Below, piece after piece: positions 23,470-35,300 of a stretch of DNA of 64,000 nucleotides (its first letter is position 1; every line of letters begins with the position of its first letter). Below the pieces are notes generated by a model. It did not search any database. It was not told the DNA's origin and saw only the letters and a list, made by a program, of their open reading frames with translations. Origin of the DNA: Brachionus koreanus (lineage: Eukaryota; Rotifera; Eurotatoria; Ploima; Brachionidae). The stretch lies in contig PJRA01000263.1 in NCBI GenBank assembly GCA_016987375.1, positions 2,793,412 through 2,857,411 on the forward strand. Direction: 5' to 3'. A program made the position numbers and the translations under genes.

Positions 23470-26400
23470 TTTTAAAATTAATCTTAAAGAGTTCTAAAAA
23501 TAACATATAAAATAAATAAGGTTTAAGATTTTGATTAGCATAAGAGATATTGATTATTTAGATGCAAATTTAACACAGAAACTGAATTGTCTTTAGTTTT
23601 TTTTTTTTTAAACAAAGACAATTTTTTTGTTGAAAACTAAACACAAAATTTATTTAGTAGCAACTTGGCTTGAACAATAAATCCTCGAGGAAAAAACTCA
23701 TCTTTATTTTTTTAAAATGAATTCCTATTTTTATATGATCTAAGTGATCTCTTTTTAATTAATAAGCCACAAATAAACTCAATAGTGAGCAAGTAGTATT
23801 TTTCTAAATAAGGACTTTAGTTGATTAGTAAGACTTAATCTAGACCATTACTCTTTTTTATTTATATGTATAAATTAAACACTTTTTGTTGTCGTTAGGC
23901 CTATCTTCAAAATTAAAAACTATTTCAAAGCTATTAATTTGAATTGTTAATATTTTGAAAGAAAATAGGAGATCTTTTCTCTCTTGACATTAAATGAAAG
24001 TTTTAATTAGTTGAACTAGACCAAAGCTGATATCTAAATATGTCCCGCACACGAAATTTTCTAAATGGGTTTATATTTAATATTTAAAATGAAAACTTAG
24101 TTGAATATTTTAGCATTTTAGTCCGACCTGATTACAGCACTAAATAATTCAAGTCCTAGAAAATCAGGTTAAAAGAATTCTACTTGATGATTTTTTAGCT
24201 ATTTTGGATCACTTCAAATAGTTTATGCATTCCCAAATATTTCCTTTTTTAATGTCAAAAATCTTAAGTATAATCAAAAGTAAATGCTTTAAATACTTGA
24301 ATGGACCTAATTGAAGTTAACCAAGCGTATAGGCAAAATATGATCGTAGTTGTTTTGGTAACCGGTGATAATTAGAACTTGGGCAAGCAAAGCTTAAATA
24401 AATATCAAAGTAATCGACCATTAAATATGACAAACTTAATGCTTAAATCGTATTTTTTTAATTGTTTAGTGGGCTTAAGAAAACATCCTTTTCCAAACAA
24501 AGAAAAATAAATTGTTTTGTCGAAGACTTACTTTGACAAATAAAAAAAATATATTAGCATTTTTGGCACAAAATTTAGCTAAATGACCCGAATCAAACTA
24601 AAATTTTAATCTACAAGTAGAAATCAGTCTGGAGTTTTTCACACTGTTTACTTTTTTGAAAGGACTTGAACGAATTTTTTTAAATTAAAAATTTTTAATT
24701 TTATTTGATTAGTTTGCTTAAATTAATAAACAAAATGAAAGGATCAAATAAATTATTAGGCTTCGCTTTGATATTAAGCATACAAAAGCTGCGCTAAATA
24801 GTAAAAATTTTGGAAAAAGCAAAAAATATCTGTTAATAATTCGAATTGTAAAATTTCTATTGACCTTTTTTTTATACAGCTAAGCTAAACTTTTATAAAT
24901 ATTATTAGTAGTGTAAACTTACTTAATTAAATCCTAAAGTATGAATAAATAAATAATAAAATTAATTAAAATCAGTTGAGAATTAATTCTTGTTATTTTT
25001 TTCAAAAAATTTAACTCAGATTATTTGATTTATTAACATTTTTACGACAAAAAATAAAATTTTTGAAATTGTGAAATTTTGTTTTTTTTTTAATTTCAAC
25101 GCTACAACAGGCTAGAGTCCAAGTTTAAAAAGACTGATTAACACTTCATTTATTAAAATTCAATATAAAATATTTGATATATTTAATTTTTTAAAATTAC
25201 ATATACTTGAAAAAAATTCAACAACAAATTGTTCAAGTAAATTAATTTAAATTTTCAAATAAACTATAAAAAAATTAAGTTTATGTTATTGAAGATCGAA
25301 ACTTTGAATTTGGAAAATTTTTATTTATTTGTTTATCTGTATCCAGTAAAAATCCCTAGAATTAAAAATAATTAAAAAATCCAAAACTAAAGTTAAATAA
25401 AAACAAAACTTTTGTTTTTATTTTATTTAATTAAACTTATGATAAGTTTAATTAAATTAGAAGAAAATCTAAAAAGATTAATTGAAAATACTTTAACTGT
25501 GTTTATCAAATAGAAATAACAAAAAATATTGTTTGAAATACAAAAATATCCAAGTTATGATTGCTTTTAATTTTAAATTACAAAATTAATAATACTGTGA
25601 ACTAGAATTTAGATTGTTTTAATTTTAATTTAACCGTTTAATTTTAGCTAGTATAAAAAATTTAAAGAAAAAGTAAAAATCTAAATTTTTAAGAATATTT
25701 AACTGTAAAATGCATGCACCAAAGCTGTGTTTCGATTAATATGGTACAAAAGGAATACCGTAAGATGAATCAATTATTTTTATTTAAATAAAAATAAAAA
25801 AATTGATTTTTATCAAATTTATAACCAAATTTCGGCATACATTTATCATGTAATCATCATTTAGTTTATATAGATATTACTTTTTACAATATTTATACAA
25901 AAAATTTGAAAAGTCTTTTAGAAATATTCAAGAATATCTAATAATCAGAACCAAAACTAACAACTAGCATGGGCACTAATGATCAGCGACACGATAAGAG
26001 TAGCAGTAACGATTTTGACTCTAAGCAATTGTGATAAGAAACGAACAGGTTCGAACGAAGTCTATAGGTCAAAGAATATAAAGAATACTAGTTAGATCCG
26101 AAATTAAAAAAATATTAAGGCTAATAAATTTTTATTCGACACAATTTTATTATTTTTTATTTATTATATATTATGATTAAGAATAATTTTATTTTATAAA
26201 TAAAATTGATTTTATCAGTGAAAAAATGTTTAATGACAGAAGAATTTTTATTCATTTTATTGATTTAACACTAGAAGCACCATAATACTAATACCTTTTG
26301 AACAGACTATTCAGGCAAATAAATATTTGAATAATGAATATTTTATATTTTTCGTAAACATTCAGTAAAACTACCATACTTTTTTTAAATATTAGGATAA

Positions 26401-26473
26401 GTCAAAAAATTTTGCAATTTTTATTAAGTTTTTAATTTATCGAAAAAATAAAATTAATAATCATAATAGTTAG
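23470..26473. other. AT-rich intergenic sequence with palindromes and a GC-richer islet
   Basis: No gene found in 3 kb. Two consecutive perfect palindromes with single-base loops lie at 25395-25423 and 25425-25457. A less AT-rich islet at about 25965-26105 contains no open frame of note and no recognised RNA fold. A TTTTTAG acceptor-like site (AG at 23495-23494 on the minus strand) lies 25 bases before the small secreted protein's ATG. Confidence 0.5.
25395..25457. repeat. Two adjacent perfect palindromes, one-base loops
   Basis: The first hairpin has 14-base arms at 25395-25408 and 25410-25423 (AAATAAAAACAAAA and its complement) around a single C. The second has 16-base arms at 25425-25440 and 25442-25457 around a single G. 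They are separated by one base. No terminator or RNA role is established. Confidence 0.85.
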
Positions 26474-27415
26474 CTAATCTTCAAAATATAAATTATTATA
26501 TATATCGACCGCTAAAGTTGAAGAACACAACGATTGTACAAAGAAAGTCGCAAGTGGTCCAGTCAAAACCTCGGCACACATCTTGAGTGCTTGGGTGGCC
26601 ACCTGGTGGATACTCGCTGATTTATCACTATTCAAGTTCTTTAGCTTGGCCATTAGCTTTCCCTGTCTCACGATATCCTCAATGACAAACCCTTGATCCG
26701 GATAAGCACACACATTGAAACTATCTTTGGCTCTTAAGACCGCTTCTCTTGTCGTTGGCGGATCGAACACGGAGAACAAGAACTGGTTGAGCTTGATACA
26801 TATGCCCGCTCTGTCTGTGAGAAACGCACCGCCTTGGTCCTTTAATGCTGCTATGGTCTCTCTGGTGGCAAATCTCTTGCGTCTAACTAGAGTAGCAATA
26901 CGGCTATTCACCACGGCGGTTTAGCATTAAGTAGTTTTAGCCAGCATTTCTTGACGAAGCGTTCAGAGGCCAAACCGAAAGCTCCTAAGAACGTTGTGTA
27001 ACGGTATTGTGTGGATTTCGTACCAAACGCGGCGCACCAGTCAAAGTCTTCGAAGTACTTGTTCATCAATTTGTAATCGCTTCAAAGGCTTTCGTTCGTC
27101 ACGTGCAAATAGACGAAAACATAAGTGGCTGTGACACTCATGTCTAGTGATGGTCCAATTTCTATCTCGGAGGTTCGATTTGGGTCGCTCACAAGCACTT
27201 AGTCCAGAAGACTACTTAAATGACCACTATTGGCAAAAACTATAGGCAAAAGTCTTACCAGTTGTTCAAGACTCGAGTAACTAATTGCACCACTGATAAA
27301 CGCACTGGTCGATGAGTCATTTGCCAAAACTGGTCAACCAAACTCGTTCCATTCGATGTCCGCTAGGTTGAAATGGCCCATCAAAATGACACTCGAGATA
27401 ATCTTGATATTAAGT
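26474..27415 (-). pseudogene. LINE fragment: endonuclease end and start of RT
   Basis: The minus strand encodes a non-LTR retrotransposon piece. From 27390 downward it gives the endonuclease motif ILMGHFNLADIEW (family GDFN; here the Asp is His), SFAxSxxLSSLLD-like text and VSDP, with stops. The uninterrupted segment 26914-26474 then gives GGAFLTDRAGICIKLNQF, LKNLNSDKSASIHQVATQAL (family DKSPGPDGI) and CAEVLTGPLATFF, the region that joins endonuclease and RT. It stops there; the catalytic RT core is absent. It is relatively GC-rich compared with its surroundings, suggesting a younger or differently composed insertion. Confidence 0.85.
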
Positions 27416-27425
27416 ACCAAAATTT

Positions 27426-28669
27426 AATTCTTCATTATTAGTTAGCTTTATTAATTAATAAATTAAGATCACCAGACATTAAATTAATAGCTCATTTTAA
27501 GGCTTGTTATTCAAGCTTATTTTAAAGACTATTTTTGTATTTTTACACTCTCGTATAAAATTTCATTGTCCTTTAATTAGAGGAGGATGTTTTTTTTTTA
27601 ATTTAAAAAAAACAGTCAATACTTTTTCCCCGTTTAAGGTTGACCGTATTTTTTGACGGCCAAAAAATTTGAGACCTTAAAAATGACCGACCACATACTA
27701 GTTAGCCGGATTTGACGAAAACGGTTGCGAACCAAAAAAATTTTGACCGTAGATAAATAAGAAATTTATTTTAATCTTTTCATTCATTTAATCTATAAAA
27801 TTATTATTATTATTATTTATTCAGAAAAGATTACGCCAGATTTGTCGATGAAAATTATAAAAAAATTAAAATTTTAAATTATAAGAAGACATTATTATTT
27901 ACTCATACCATTTAATTTACATGTTAAAAAAAAATAAAAATAAAAAATTAAATATAGTAAAATAAAATCTATTTTAATATGATTTGAGTAGTAGTTCTAG
28001 GATTTTTCTGTTTTTCTCACTCGATTCTCTAAAAAGATACTTAATTGACTCCATCGTTCCATCTTTGCTTTCTTCTTTATTAAGCTTGTTTTCAAGCTTA
28101 TCCTATCTCTTGCTTTAGCTGCCATATTTTCTATATTGTCTTTTTCTTCTAGGATGATTTTCATTTCATTTATCACGGATTTTTTGCTAGTTCTATTTTC
28201 TTTATCTCTTGTTTCATTTAGGATATTGTTCACTAGTGTTTTTGTAAATTTGTTGATTGCTTGTCTCATTATGAAAGATAGTTTTCTCTTTACCAATATT
28301 CTCTCCATTGGTTCCATATTAATGGCCGCCATCAGTTTTGTTGTTCTTGATCTCTTGCAGAGTCCAAACATTTTCATTACCAAGTTGCCATCTGTTGTTT
28401 TAATTTTTTTCAAGTGAATTTGGTTAAGCTTGATTGCCTCGCATCCATAGGTGAGTATTGGTCGGCAGAATGTCTTGTAGAGGCGGGATTATGGATATAA
28501 AAATACATCCTCCTCTAATTAAAGGACTATGAAATTTTATACGAAAGTGTAAAAATACAAAAAAAGTCTTTAAAATAAGCTTGAATAACAAGCTTTAAAA
28601 TGTGCTATTAATTTAATGCCTGGTGATCTAAATTTATTAATTAATAAAGCTAACTAATCATGAAGAATT
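27426..28669. mobile_element. TIR element (about 1.24 kb) carrying an RT tail
   Basis: Inverted repeats of about 165 bases lie at 27426-27591 and 28500-28669. By eye they differ at roughly nine positions. Shared blocks include GTTAGCTTTATTAATTAATA, AAGCTTATTTTAAAGACT, CGTATAAAATTTCAT and CCTTTAATTAGAGGAGGATG. Between them sits a minus-strand reverse-transcriptase C-terminal fragment, then about 400 bases of unrecognised sequence that is partly GC-richer. The repeats are far too long and well matched to be chance. The superfamily is unknown and no transposase is present, so it would be non-autonomous. Confidence 0.88.
27997..28485 (-). pseudogene. Reverse-transcriptase C-terminal fragment inside TIR element
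   Basis: An open minus-strand frame of about 162 codons with no start at its upstream edge. It begins RLYKTFCRPILTYGCEA, the thumb region of LINE RTs (family YKTLIRPVLLYGSE), and continues HLKKIKTTDGNLVMKMFG and KRSRTTKLMAAIN. The remaining 100 residues are Lys/Arg-rich. The first residues lie only about 15 bases inside the right inverted repeat. There is no catalytic RT motif, so it cannot act as a polymerase. It is either a captured passenger or a relic of a nested insertion. The lack of stops suggests recent capture, or possibly use as a coding sequence. Confidence 0.75.
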
Positions 28670-29043
28670 TAGATGCTATTATTATATTGCTTTATTTATT
28701 CAAATTCTTATTTTTATTTGTTCGACTTAGAATTTATATTTTTGTTTTAGATAGTATCATATTGAAAAAAAAAATACATGATATATATATTATAAATATA
28801 TTTTATTTAAAAAAATAGACTTTAAAAAATTTCAATAATTTATTTAAAAGTATTTAGTTGTGATTAAAACAAACCTTTGGTAATTAGGCCTAATTTGCAT
28901 TCATCCATTAAAAAAATAATGGGAATTGATTGATTGATTGATTAAAATTTAGCAAAAAAATACTAAAAAAATTTAATAATCGATTGAGCTTGATAAATAT
29001 TGCATAATTAAGAGTATTAGAACTTTTTATACACTGACATAAA
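28670..29043. other. AT-rich spacer, 3' flank of the 5-HT7-like gene
   Basis: Holds an (ATTG)n microsatellite and the 3' flank of the minus-strand receptor gene. Nothing else recognised. Confidence 0.5.
28925..28944. repeat. (ATTG)n microsatellite
   Basis: Five tandem copies of the four-base unit, 20 bases in total. Confidence 0.9.
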
Positions 29044-32000
29044 TCACATTTTTAACACATCATAAATATTCTTATCATTTAAAATGTCAAGTTCATGATC
29101 ATTTTCGGCTGATTTTAATTCATCAATAGTATTGGCTTTGGAAGCCGATGAACGACGCTGCTTATTGTTTGTACAATAGGCTAATGGTTTTTGTTTGTGA
29201 TTAATTTTAGTATTCGAACCGGAAAAGTTCGAACTATTGAGCAATTTTCGTTGTCTAGATGTTTCACTTTTGATAGAATTTTCACATACTGAATTTGTTT
29301 TTGCTGACAACGACTCGGAAAGGGCTGTATTCTCATTAGATGCTAGTAAAATATTGTTTGGATATGTTGTTGAATTTGAGTAAGAGGAGCACAAACTCAA
29401 GCTTGGAATAGAAGTGTCCGAAGAGTCTTGTTTTTTTGATTTTGATCGAACCTCGTGTCCATTCTCGAGCCCTCTTCGTTTGAGACTAGATACATTTTTC
29501 GAGTCCAATGATGTGTTATCTATCGATCTAAGATATGAAGAGGACAAAAATGAGCTTGAGTCTTCTAATGGCTGCAGAATTGAACTAGTCGAATCATTAA
29601 AAAATGATGAATCATTCGTAATGACCGATGATCGAGTCGAAGAGCTATTAATTATTTTATTGAATTTTTTTTGCACATCTCTCAACGGTTCCAAATCAGC
29701 ATTTTCATTTTCAGAGTTATTTTCCTCATCTATTTGCTTTTCTTGTACATAATTCTGCTGAACTATGTTATTAGACGAATCTTGTACAATTGAACTACCA
29801 GTTTCATTCATCTTACTCGCCTCTTCATCTCTCTGTTCTAAATTGTTATTATTCGAATCAACAATTTGACCAGAACAATCTTCTGAAGGTGGCTTATCAC
29901 TTCCATAAAAAAATATATTTCTTTCTTTTTCAATTTGCTCTTTGCATACTGAAATGTCTAATAGAGGAGACTCGGGTTCATTTTTGCAAGCGACTATGGA
30001 TTCGGTTTTTCTAATTGTACTTGGCTGGTTTGATGCTGACCCTGTTGGTTGAGAGTAAAAATTTGCTGCTATATTAGCGTGACTTATTGAGCTATGTCCA
30101 TGGGACGGAAAGTCAAACATTTTTTTGCGTTCTTGATCTCTAAGCTTGCTATTGATGCCTCGGCATCTAAAGCACAAAATTTCCACAAATGGCTTGCGAA
30201 ACTCGCGATTAAATCTAGCATAAATCATCGGATTAAGAGCTGAATTAAAGTAGCCAAGCCACAAAAGAAACCCGTCTAACCATTGAGGAACATAATCGCC
30301 AATACTGTAGCCGTTACCAAGTCCGATCGGCTTGATGAGAGCTAGAATAAAAAATGGTAGCCAGCATAACATAAAGCATCCCATTATAACTCCGAGTGTG
30401 CGTGTTGCTTTTTGATTTTTTCCATGTATGGTTGGCTGAGACGAGTTTCGTTTGAAGCCTGAAAACGCTTGAGTCAAACGCCGACCTAACTTTTTGCCAA
30501 TGCTATTTCGACGCCCGTCAGTCAAAGCGTGTATGGTCACGTGACTTTCCGAGTGATTTTGATGGATATTAGTTGTAACCATGGTCGATAGTTGATTTGT
30601 TTTCATCTCAGCATGTTCATTGCTTGAATTTTGATTCGAATTTACAACCTTGGATCCAAGAGTGCCCTGATCTGATTCCGAGTTTGATTTGACCTTGCTC
30701 TTTTTGTTAGCTTTTTTGTTTTTGGCATCACGTTTATCAAAGGGATTAACAATTATATTCAAAATACTTTTCAAATTTGTTGTCGAATTTTTGTTATTTT
30801 TTATCAGATAATTATTACTGTTGTTATTATTATTTGTCGAAGAACTATTTTTTTTGTCAGACGAATCATTGATAACTGACGAATCGGTTGAGTTTTTGTT
30901 TTGGTTTTGACGTTGATGGTAATTTGTATCCGGCGTTAGAGTTAGAGAGGTTCCGGGATTTAATTGAGCTCGACAAGAAGTTTCCATTTCTCTCTTTTTT
31001 ATCTGCGAGGCCGCACGAAATATAGCTATATAAATAATTATCATGACAGTTGCTGGAAGATAAAATGAAAAAACAGTTGCATATATTTGATATTTTAGGT
31101 CGGTACTGACTTGACATGTTTGGTAAATTTTGAGTCTTGATGACGGCTTACCCCAGCCGAAAATAGGCGGTATGGATATAACTGCACTTATGCACCAAAC
31201 AATCAAAATCATGAGCAGCATTAGTTTAGCATTTCGCTTTTGAGTGTAAACCATTGCGTGAAGAATTATAAAATATCTATCTACACTGATTGCGACAAGA
31301 TTTAAAATTGACGCCGTACACATCAACACATCAGACAATGTCCAAAGATCACACAAAATTGCTCCCAGATACCACCTAAATAGATTTAATTTTATCTATA
31401 ATTATTTTGATTATTTAAGTAATTAAGCATGAAAGTTAATTTTAAGAATTTTGAGCAAATGTTATAAAAAAAAATTCAAAAAAAGTTTACTTTCACATTA
31501 AAAGTTTAAATAATTATTTTTTTGATGTTAATAAAATATTTTTATATTTATTTTCTTTTAATTAATTTATTAAAGTGAAATTCAATTCTGTTATCAATAT
31601 TTGAATTCAAATAGAAAATTGAATTTTTTTTGAAATTTTTTTGATTTTTTTATAAATTGAATTCTCGACATTTTTTTAATATAACGAATTGAACTTCACT
31701 TATTTTTTAGAAAAAACAAAGTTTAAATTTAATTGAGAATAAGATAAATCAAATTTTAAGCATAGATTAAGATTAGATAGAAATAATTATGAGATAATAC
31801 GAATAGACGATAAGTATACTTTAAATTTTGGTTTAATCTACTCTTTATTTTGAAATTAAAAGTGTAAAGTTTTATTTTAAATTATTTAACAATTTACTTG
31901 TTATCATTGCTTATGTATACGTAGTAACCAAACGGCATGACGATGGCACCAACCAGTAAATCACTTACTGCCAAACTAACTATTAATATATTATTAGCAT

Positions 32001-32334
32001 TGTCTTGAGTGTGCAATTTACGAACAATTAAAACAGCTAGGATTACAAGTAAATTGCCTATCAATGTTATTATCATAATCGGTATTAAAATAAAAGAAAG
32101 CAAAACTTTTTTTATTAACTCCCATGATTCTATGTTAATGTCAGTTTGGTTCGTGAGAATTGAATAATTATTCTCATTCGAGTTTAACGTAAATTCACTC
32201 ATTGTATATTGGTTTTGATCATGATCGATTTCTTTTGAACTTCTTGCATCTAGTTTCAGCTTAAAAGCGTTTATATACATAAATTGGTTAGTCAATATAA
32301 CTGCAAATAGGAAAAGACTTCGAATGCACTTCAT
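29044..32334 (-). CDS. Serotonin receptor-like GPCR, 5-HT7 type
   Basis: Two exons, 32334-31898 and 31375-29044, joined in phase 2 across a 522-bp intron; 922 residues. It starts with a signal peptide (MKCIRSLFLFAVILTNQF) and has an NQT sequon at N62. Landmarks: N94 (TM1), D125 (TM2), C154 and C233 (disulfide), D161 (amine-binding), DRY at 178-180, W206, P253, CWLPFF in TM6 and NPMIY in TM7. The TM5 block YQIYATVFSFYLP and the post-TM7 segment FNREFRKPFVEILCFRC resemble Drosophila 5-HT7, and YVPQWLDGFLLWLGY resembles vertebrate 5-HT7 before TM7. 5-HT7 receptors couple to Gs. Loop 3 is about 150 residues and Asn/Ser/Lys-rich. The cytoplasmic tail is about 400 residues, Ser/Asn-rich and much longer than usual. 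Other 5-HT or dopamine subtypes are not excluded. Confidence 0.9.
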
Positions 32335-35300
32335 AATTCGAAAATAGTGAAATTTATCTGTAAAAATTATCTTCTATTAAAAACTTTTTGTTTCAGTCGA
32401 TTACTCTATTACTTCATTCTTTTAGTCTCAATTATTTGTTTGCTTTAAAAATCTAAATTTAAATAAATGTTGTAAAATTTTTTTTCTTTGAAAAAATATT
32501 CATTTAATTAATATTGTCATCTATGAAAATAAAATACTTTTTTAAGTGGAACTAAATTTGCATTAGAGAACAATATTTGTCAAATTAATACTTTATGAAT
32601 CCGTTCAACACCTAGTCATGTGATTGAAAAGATAATTTATCATTCTAGAATTTCCGCAGTGGAAAATAAATTCTCGAATTTGTCTAGGAAATTTCATACA
32701 CAAGATTATGAAATACTGCAATCTAAAAGAAAATAAATAATTATTATAGAGTATTTTTTTATTCAAGAACACAAAAACTTAAAGGAATTAATGAGCCGAA
32801 GAATTCAAATTTTGGTTTTAAATTTTTTAATAGTCTAACAAGCTAAAATATTATATTTCAGTAAGTCTATTTATTAAGGATATTTTAACAAAATTAAGTG
32901 TTTAACATTGAACATACAAAAAATCTAAGAGTTATTTCAATGACTGTTAATTGTAGCTAGATTATTATCTTTTTCTCAATTTTTTTTAGTTGAATCAAAT
33001 CCGAAAATTCAAAATTAATGCTAAAATTTTGGTTTTATTGATTAAAATAAATAAGATTTCTTCTATTGATATAGCGATTTAGCTTAAAGCTTGACAAGAA
33101 TAATTAATTTTTTATTAGATTCTTTTTTTATGCTTTTTTGGAAAAGTTTTATTAAAATAAAATGGAAATGAATTGATTTGGAAATTAGACGAAAATAAGT
33201 AAAATTCTAAATTTGATAATTAAGCCACACAAACAACTTTAAAATTTTATGTTTCATTTGAGTTCTTTTTTCCAATTTAAATTGCTGATTAGCGGAAAAG
33301 ATTCGACTTAAGAACACAATAGAAGCCTATTTAAGACTAGCTCTTGACAGTTTCTTAAATTTTGTAAACAATTTATACCAAAGATTCACATATACGTTAA
33401 ATTAAAAAATCAACTATTTAAATTAAACTAAATTGAAGAACATAATTTTATTGATTTTGGCTTTAGAGTTAAAATTTGGTAATTTAAAAAATTTATTTAT
33501 TCATTTTTTTAAATTAAACAATTTCTTTCTTGAATAACTTCATTAGTTTAAATCTTTATTGAAATTCAAGTTCCGGTATTTCCATTATGAAACCATCAAA
33601 AACAATCGTTGCCTCACAATTTTAACCCAGGCTTACACGCAAAGGTTTTATGCTTTTTTTGTGTTTAAATTAAGGAAATGTATTTTTCCATTTATTAAAA
33701 TTTTAAAGCAATCTAAATAATGCTACTAATGGAAAGAATAACGGGAACATTATATGAATTTTAATAAAATAATTGTTTCTTTTTAAGCTCAAAATTTGGC
33801 TGAAATGAAAAAAATCTTATTTTTTTCGGAGAAGACTTAAAAGCAATGACTTTCAAGCTGAATGAAAATTTTAAACTAAAATATTGATTGATTATGCTTA
33901 AATTAAGCTGCTGAGTTACAATCACAATAATATCGGATTAAATATTTTATAAAATTTTTGAATTAAATAAGAAAATAATTTAATTTACTCTGTTTGCTAA
34001 ATTATCGCACAATGTGAGTGAAAAAAATTTAATAGATTTTTTTCTATGCGATTAACCTCGATTTAAAAATTAAGCGTTATTAGTCCCATTCTTTACTTCA
34101 GTTGAGTATATTAAATGATAAAAATAATTCAAATTGAATTTATTGTTAAAAAGCAGTTGTACGTCAATTTATCGACAACTTTTACGCTTCTTTAGTCGAT
34201 AGCTTTACTAAGAAAAAAATTCTAAATCTAGATATCCGACTCATGCTTTAAAAAAAAACATTGTAAGTTAAGCTAAAAAAAATTGCGTTTTTAAATATTT
34301 AAGAATATTTTTTTGAAATTAGAAAAAAATAACATTTCCTGAAATAATAGGGCACGAAAATTAAAATAACATTTGTCAATAATTAATCAAAATAGCTTCT
34401 CAGAGTGATCAGAGCGAAGATTGTGTGTTCGACTCTGGCATTATATAATACATTGTTCGATTCTCTTGAATGAATTTCCATCTGGTTGGTTTAAATATGC
34501 TGAATGATAGAGCTTGAAAAAATAATCATAAGAGTTTACATTTAGTAATTAAATACCTTAATATATAAACAGAAAGGTTTTGTTTGTGAATTTATTTAAT
34601 TTTAATAAAATATTTTTAATTCATTTTCAGCAGAAACACCATTAATTCCTTGAATACTCGGCTAAATCAGATTAATTCAAATATTTTGCATTTTGTTTGT
34701 AAGGGTTCATATTATTTGACACAATTAGCCTGTTTATATTCCCTACGCTCATCTTTCGTAGTCTCAAAACTAATTTAGTTCAAATTGATTTTTTTTGGAT
34801 TTATGCTAGGAAAATGACTGTGCTAAAAAATCACCTACAAAATTTATTTCTTTTGGATTTTATGTTGAAATACCTTTCTTAAGATGCGTTAAGCAGAATT
34901 TAAAGCTTACACAAAAAAAATAAAGCTTTTAGAGATTAATCAGTATGTCTTTCCTTAACTCAGACAAAATATTTACTACTGAGTTAGCACAATATTGATT
35001 TTTAAGAATTACAATATATTTTATTAGAATTTTTTCTAATTAACTGAGAAAATGTAAATAAACAAAAACTTATCTAAAACTTGACAGAAAAAAATGATTA
35101 ATTTAAAACATAACTGTTGAATAGAATCATTGCTATTTTTAATATGATATTTTTTCTTGCCTTTAAAAAAATTGAAAATCTACTGAACACAACAAATATG
35201 TTGATTTTTGAAAATTCTTTAAGATTTGTTTTAAAGAGAAGAAATATTTTTTACTTTTAGCTGCCTGTTCAAAAAAAAATTAATTAAAACTTGCTGAAAA

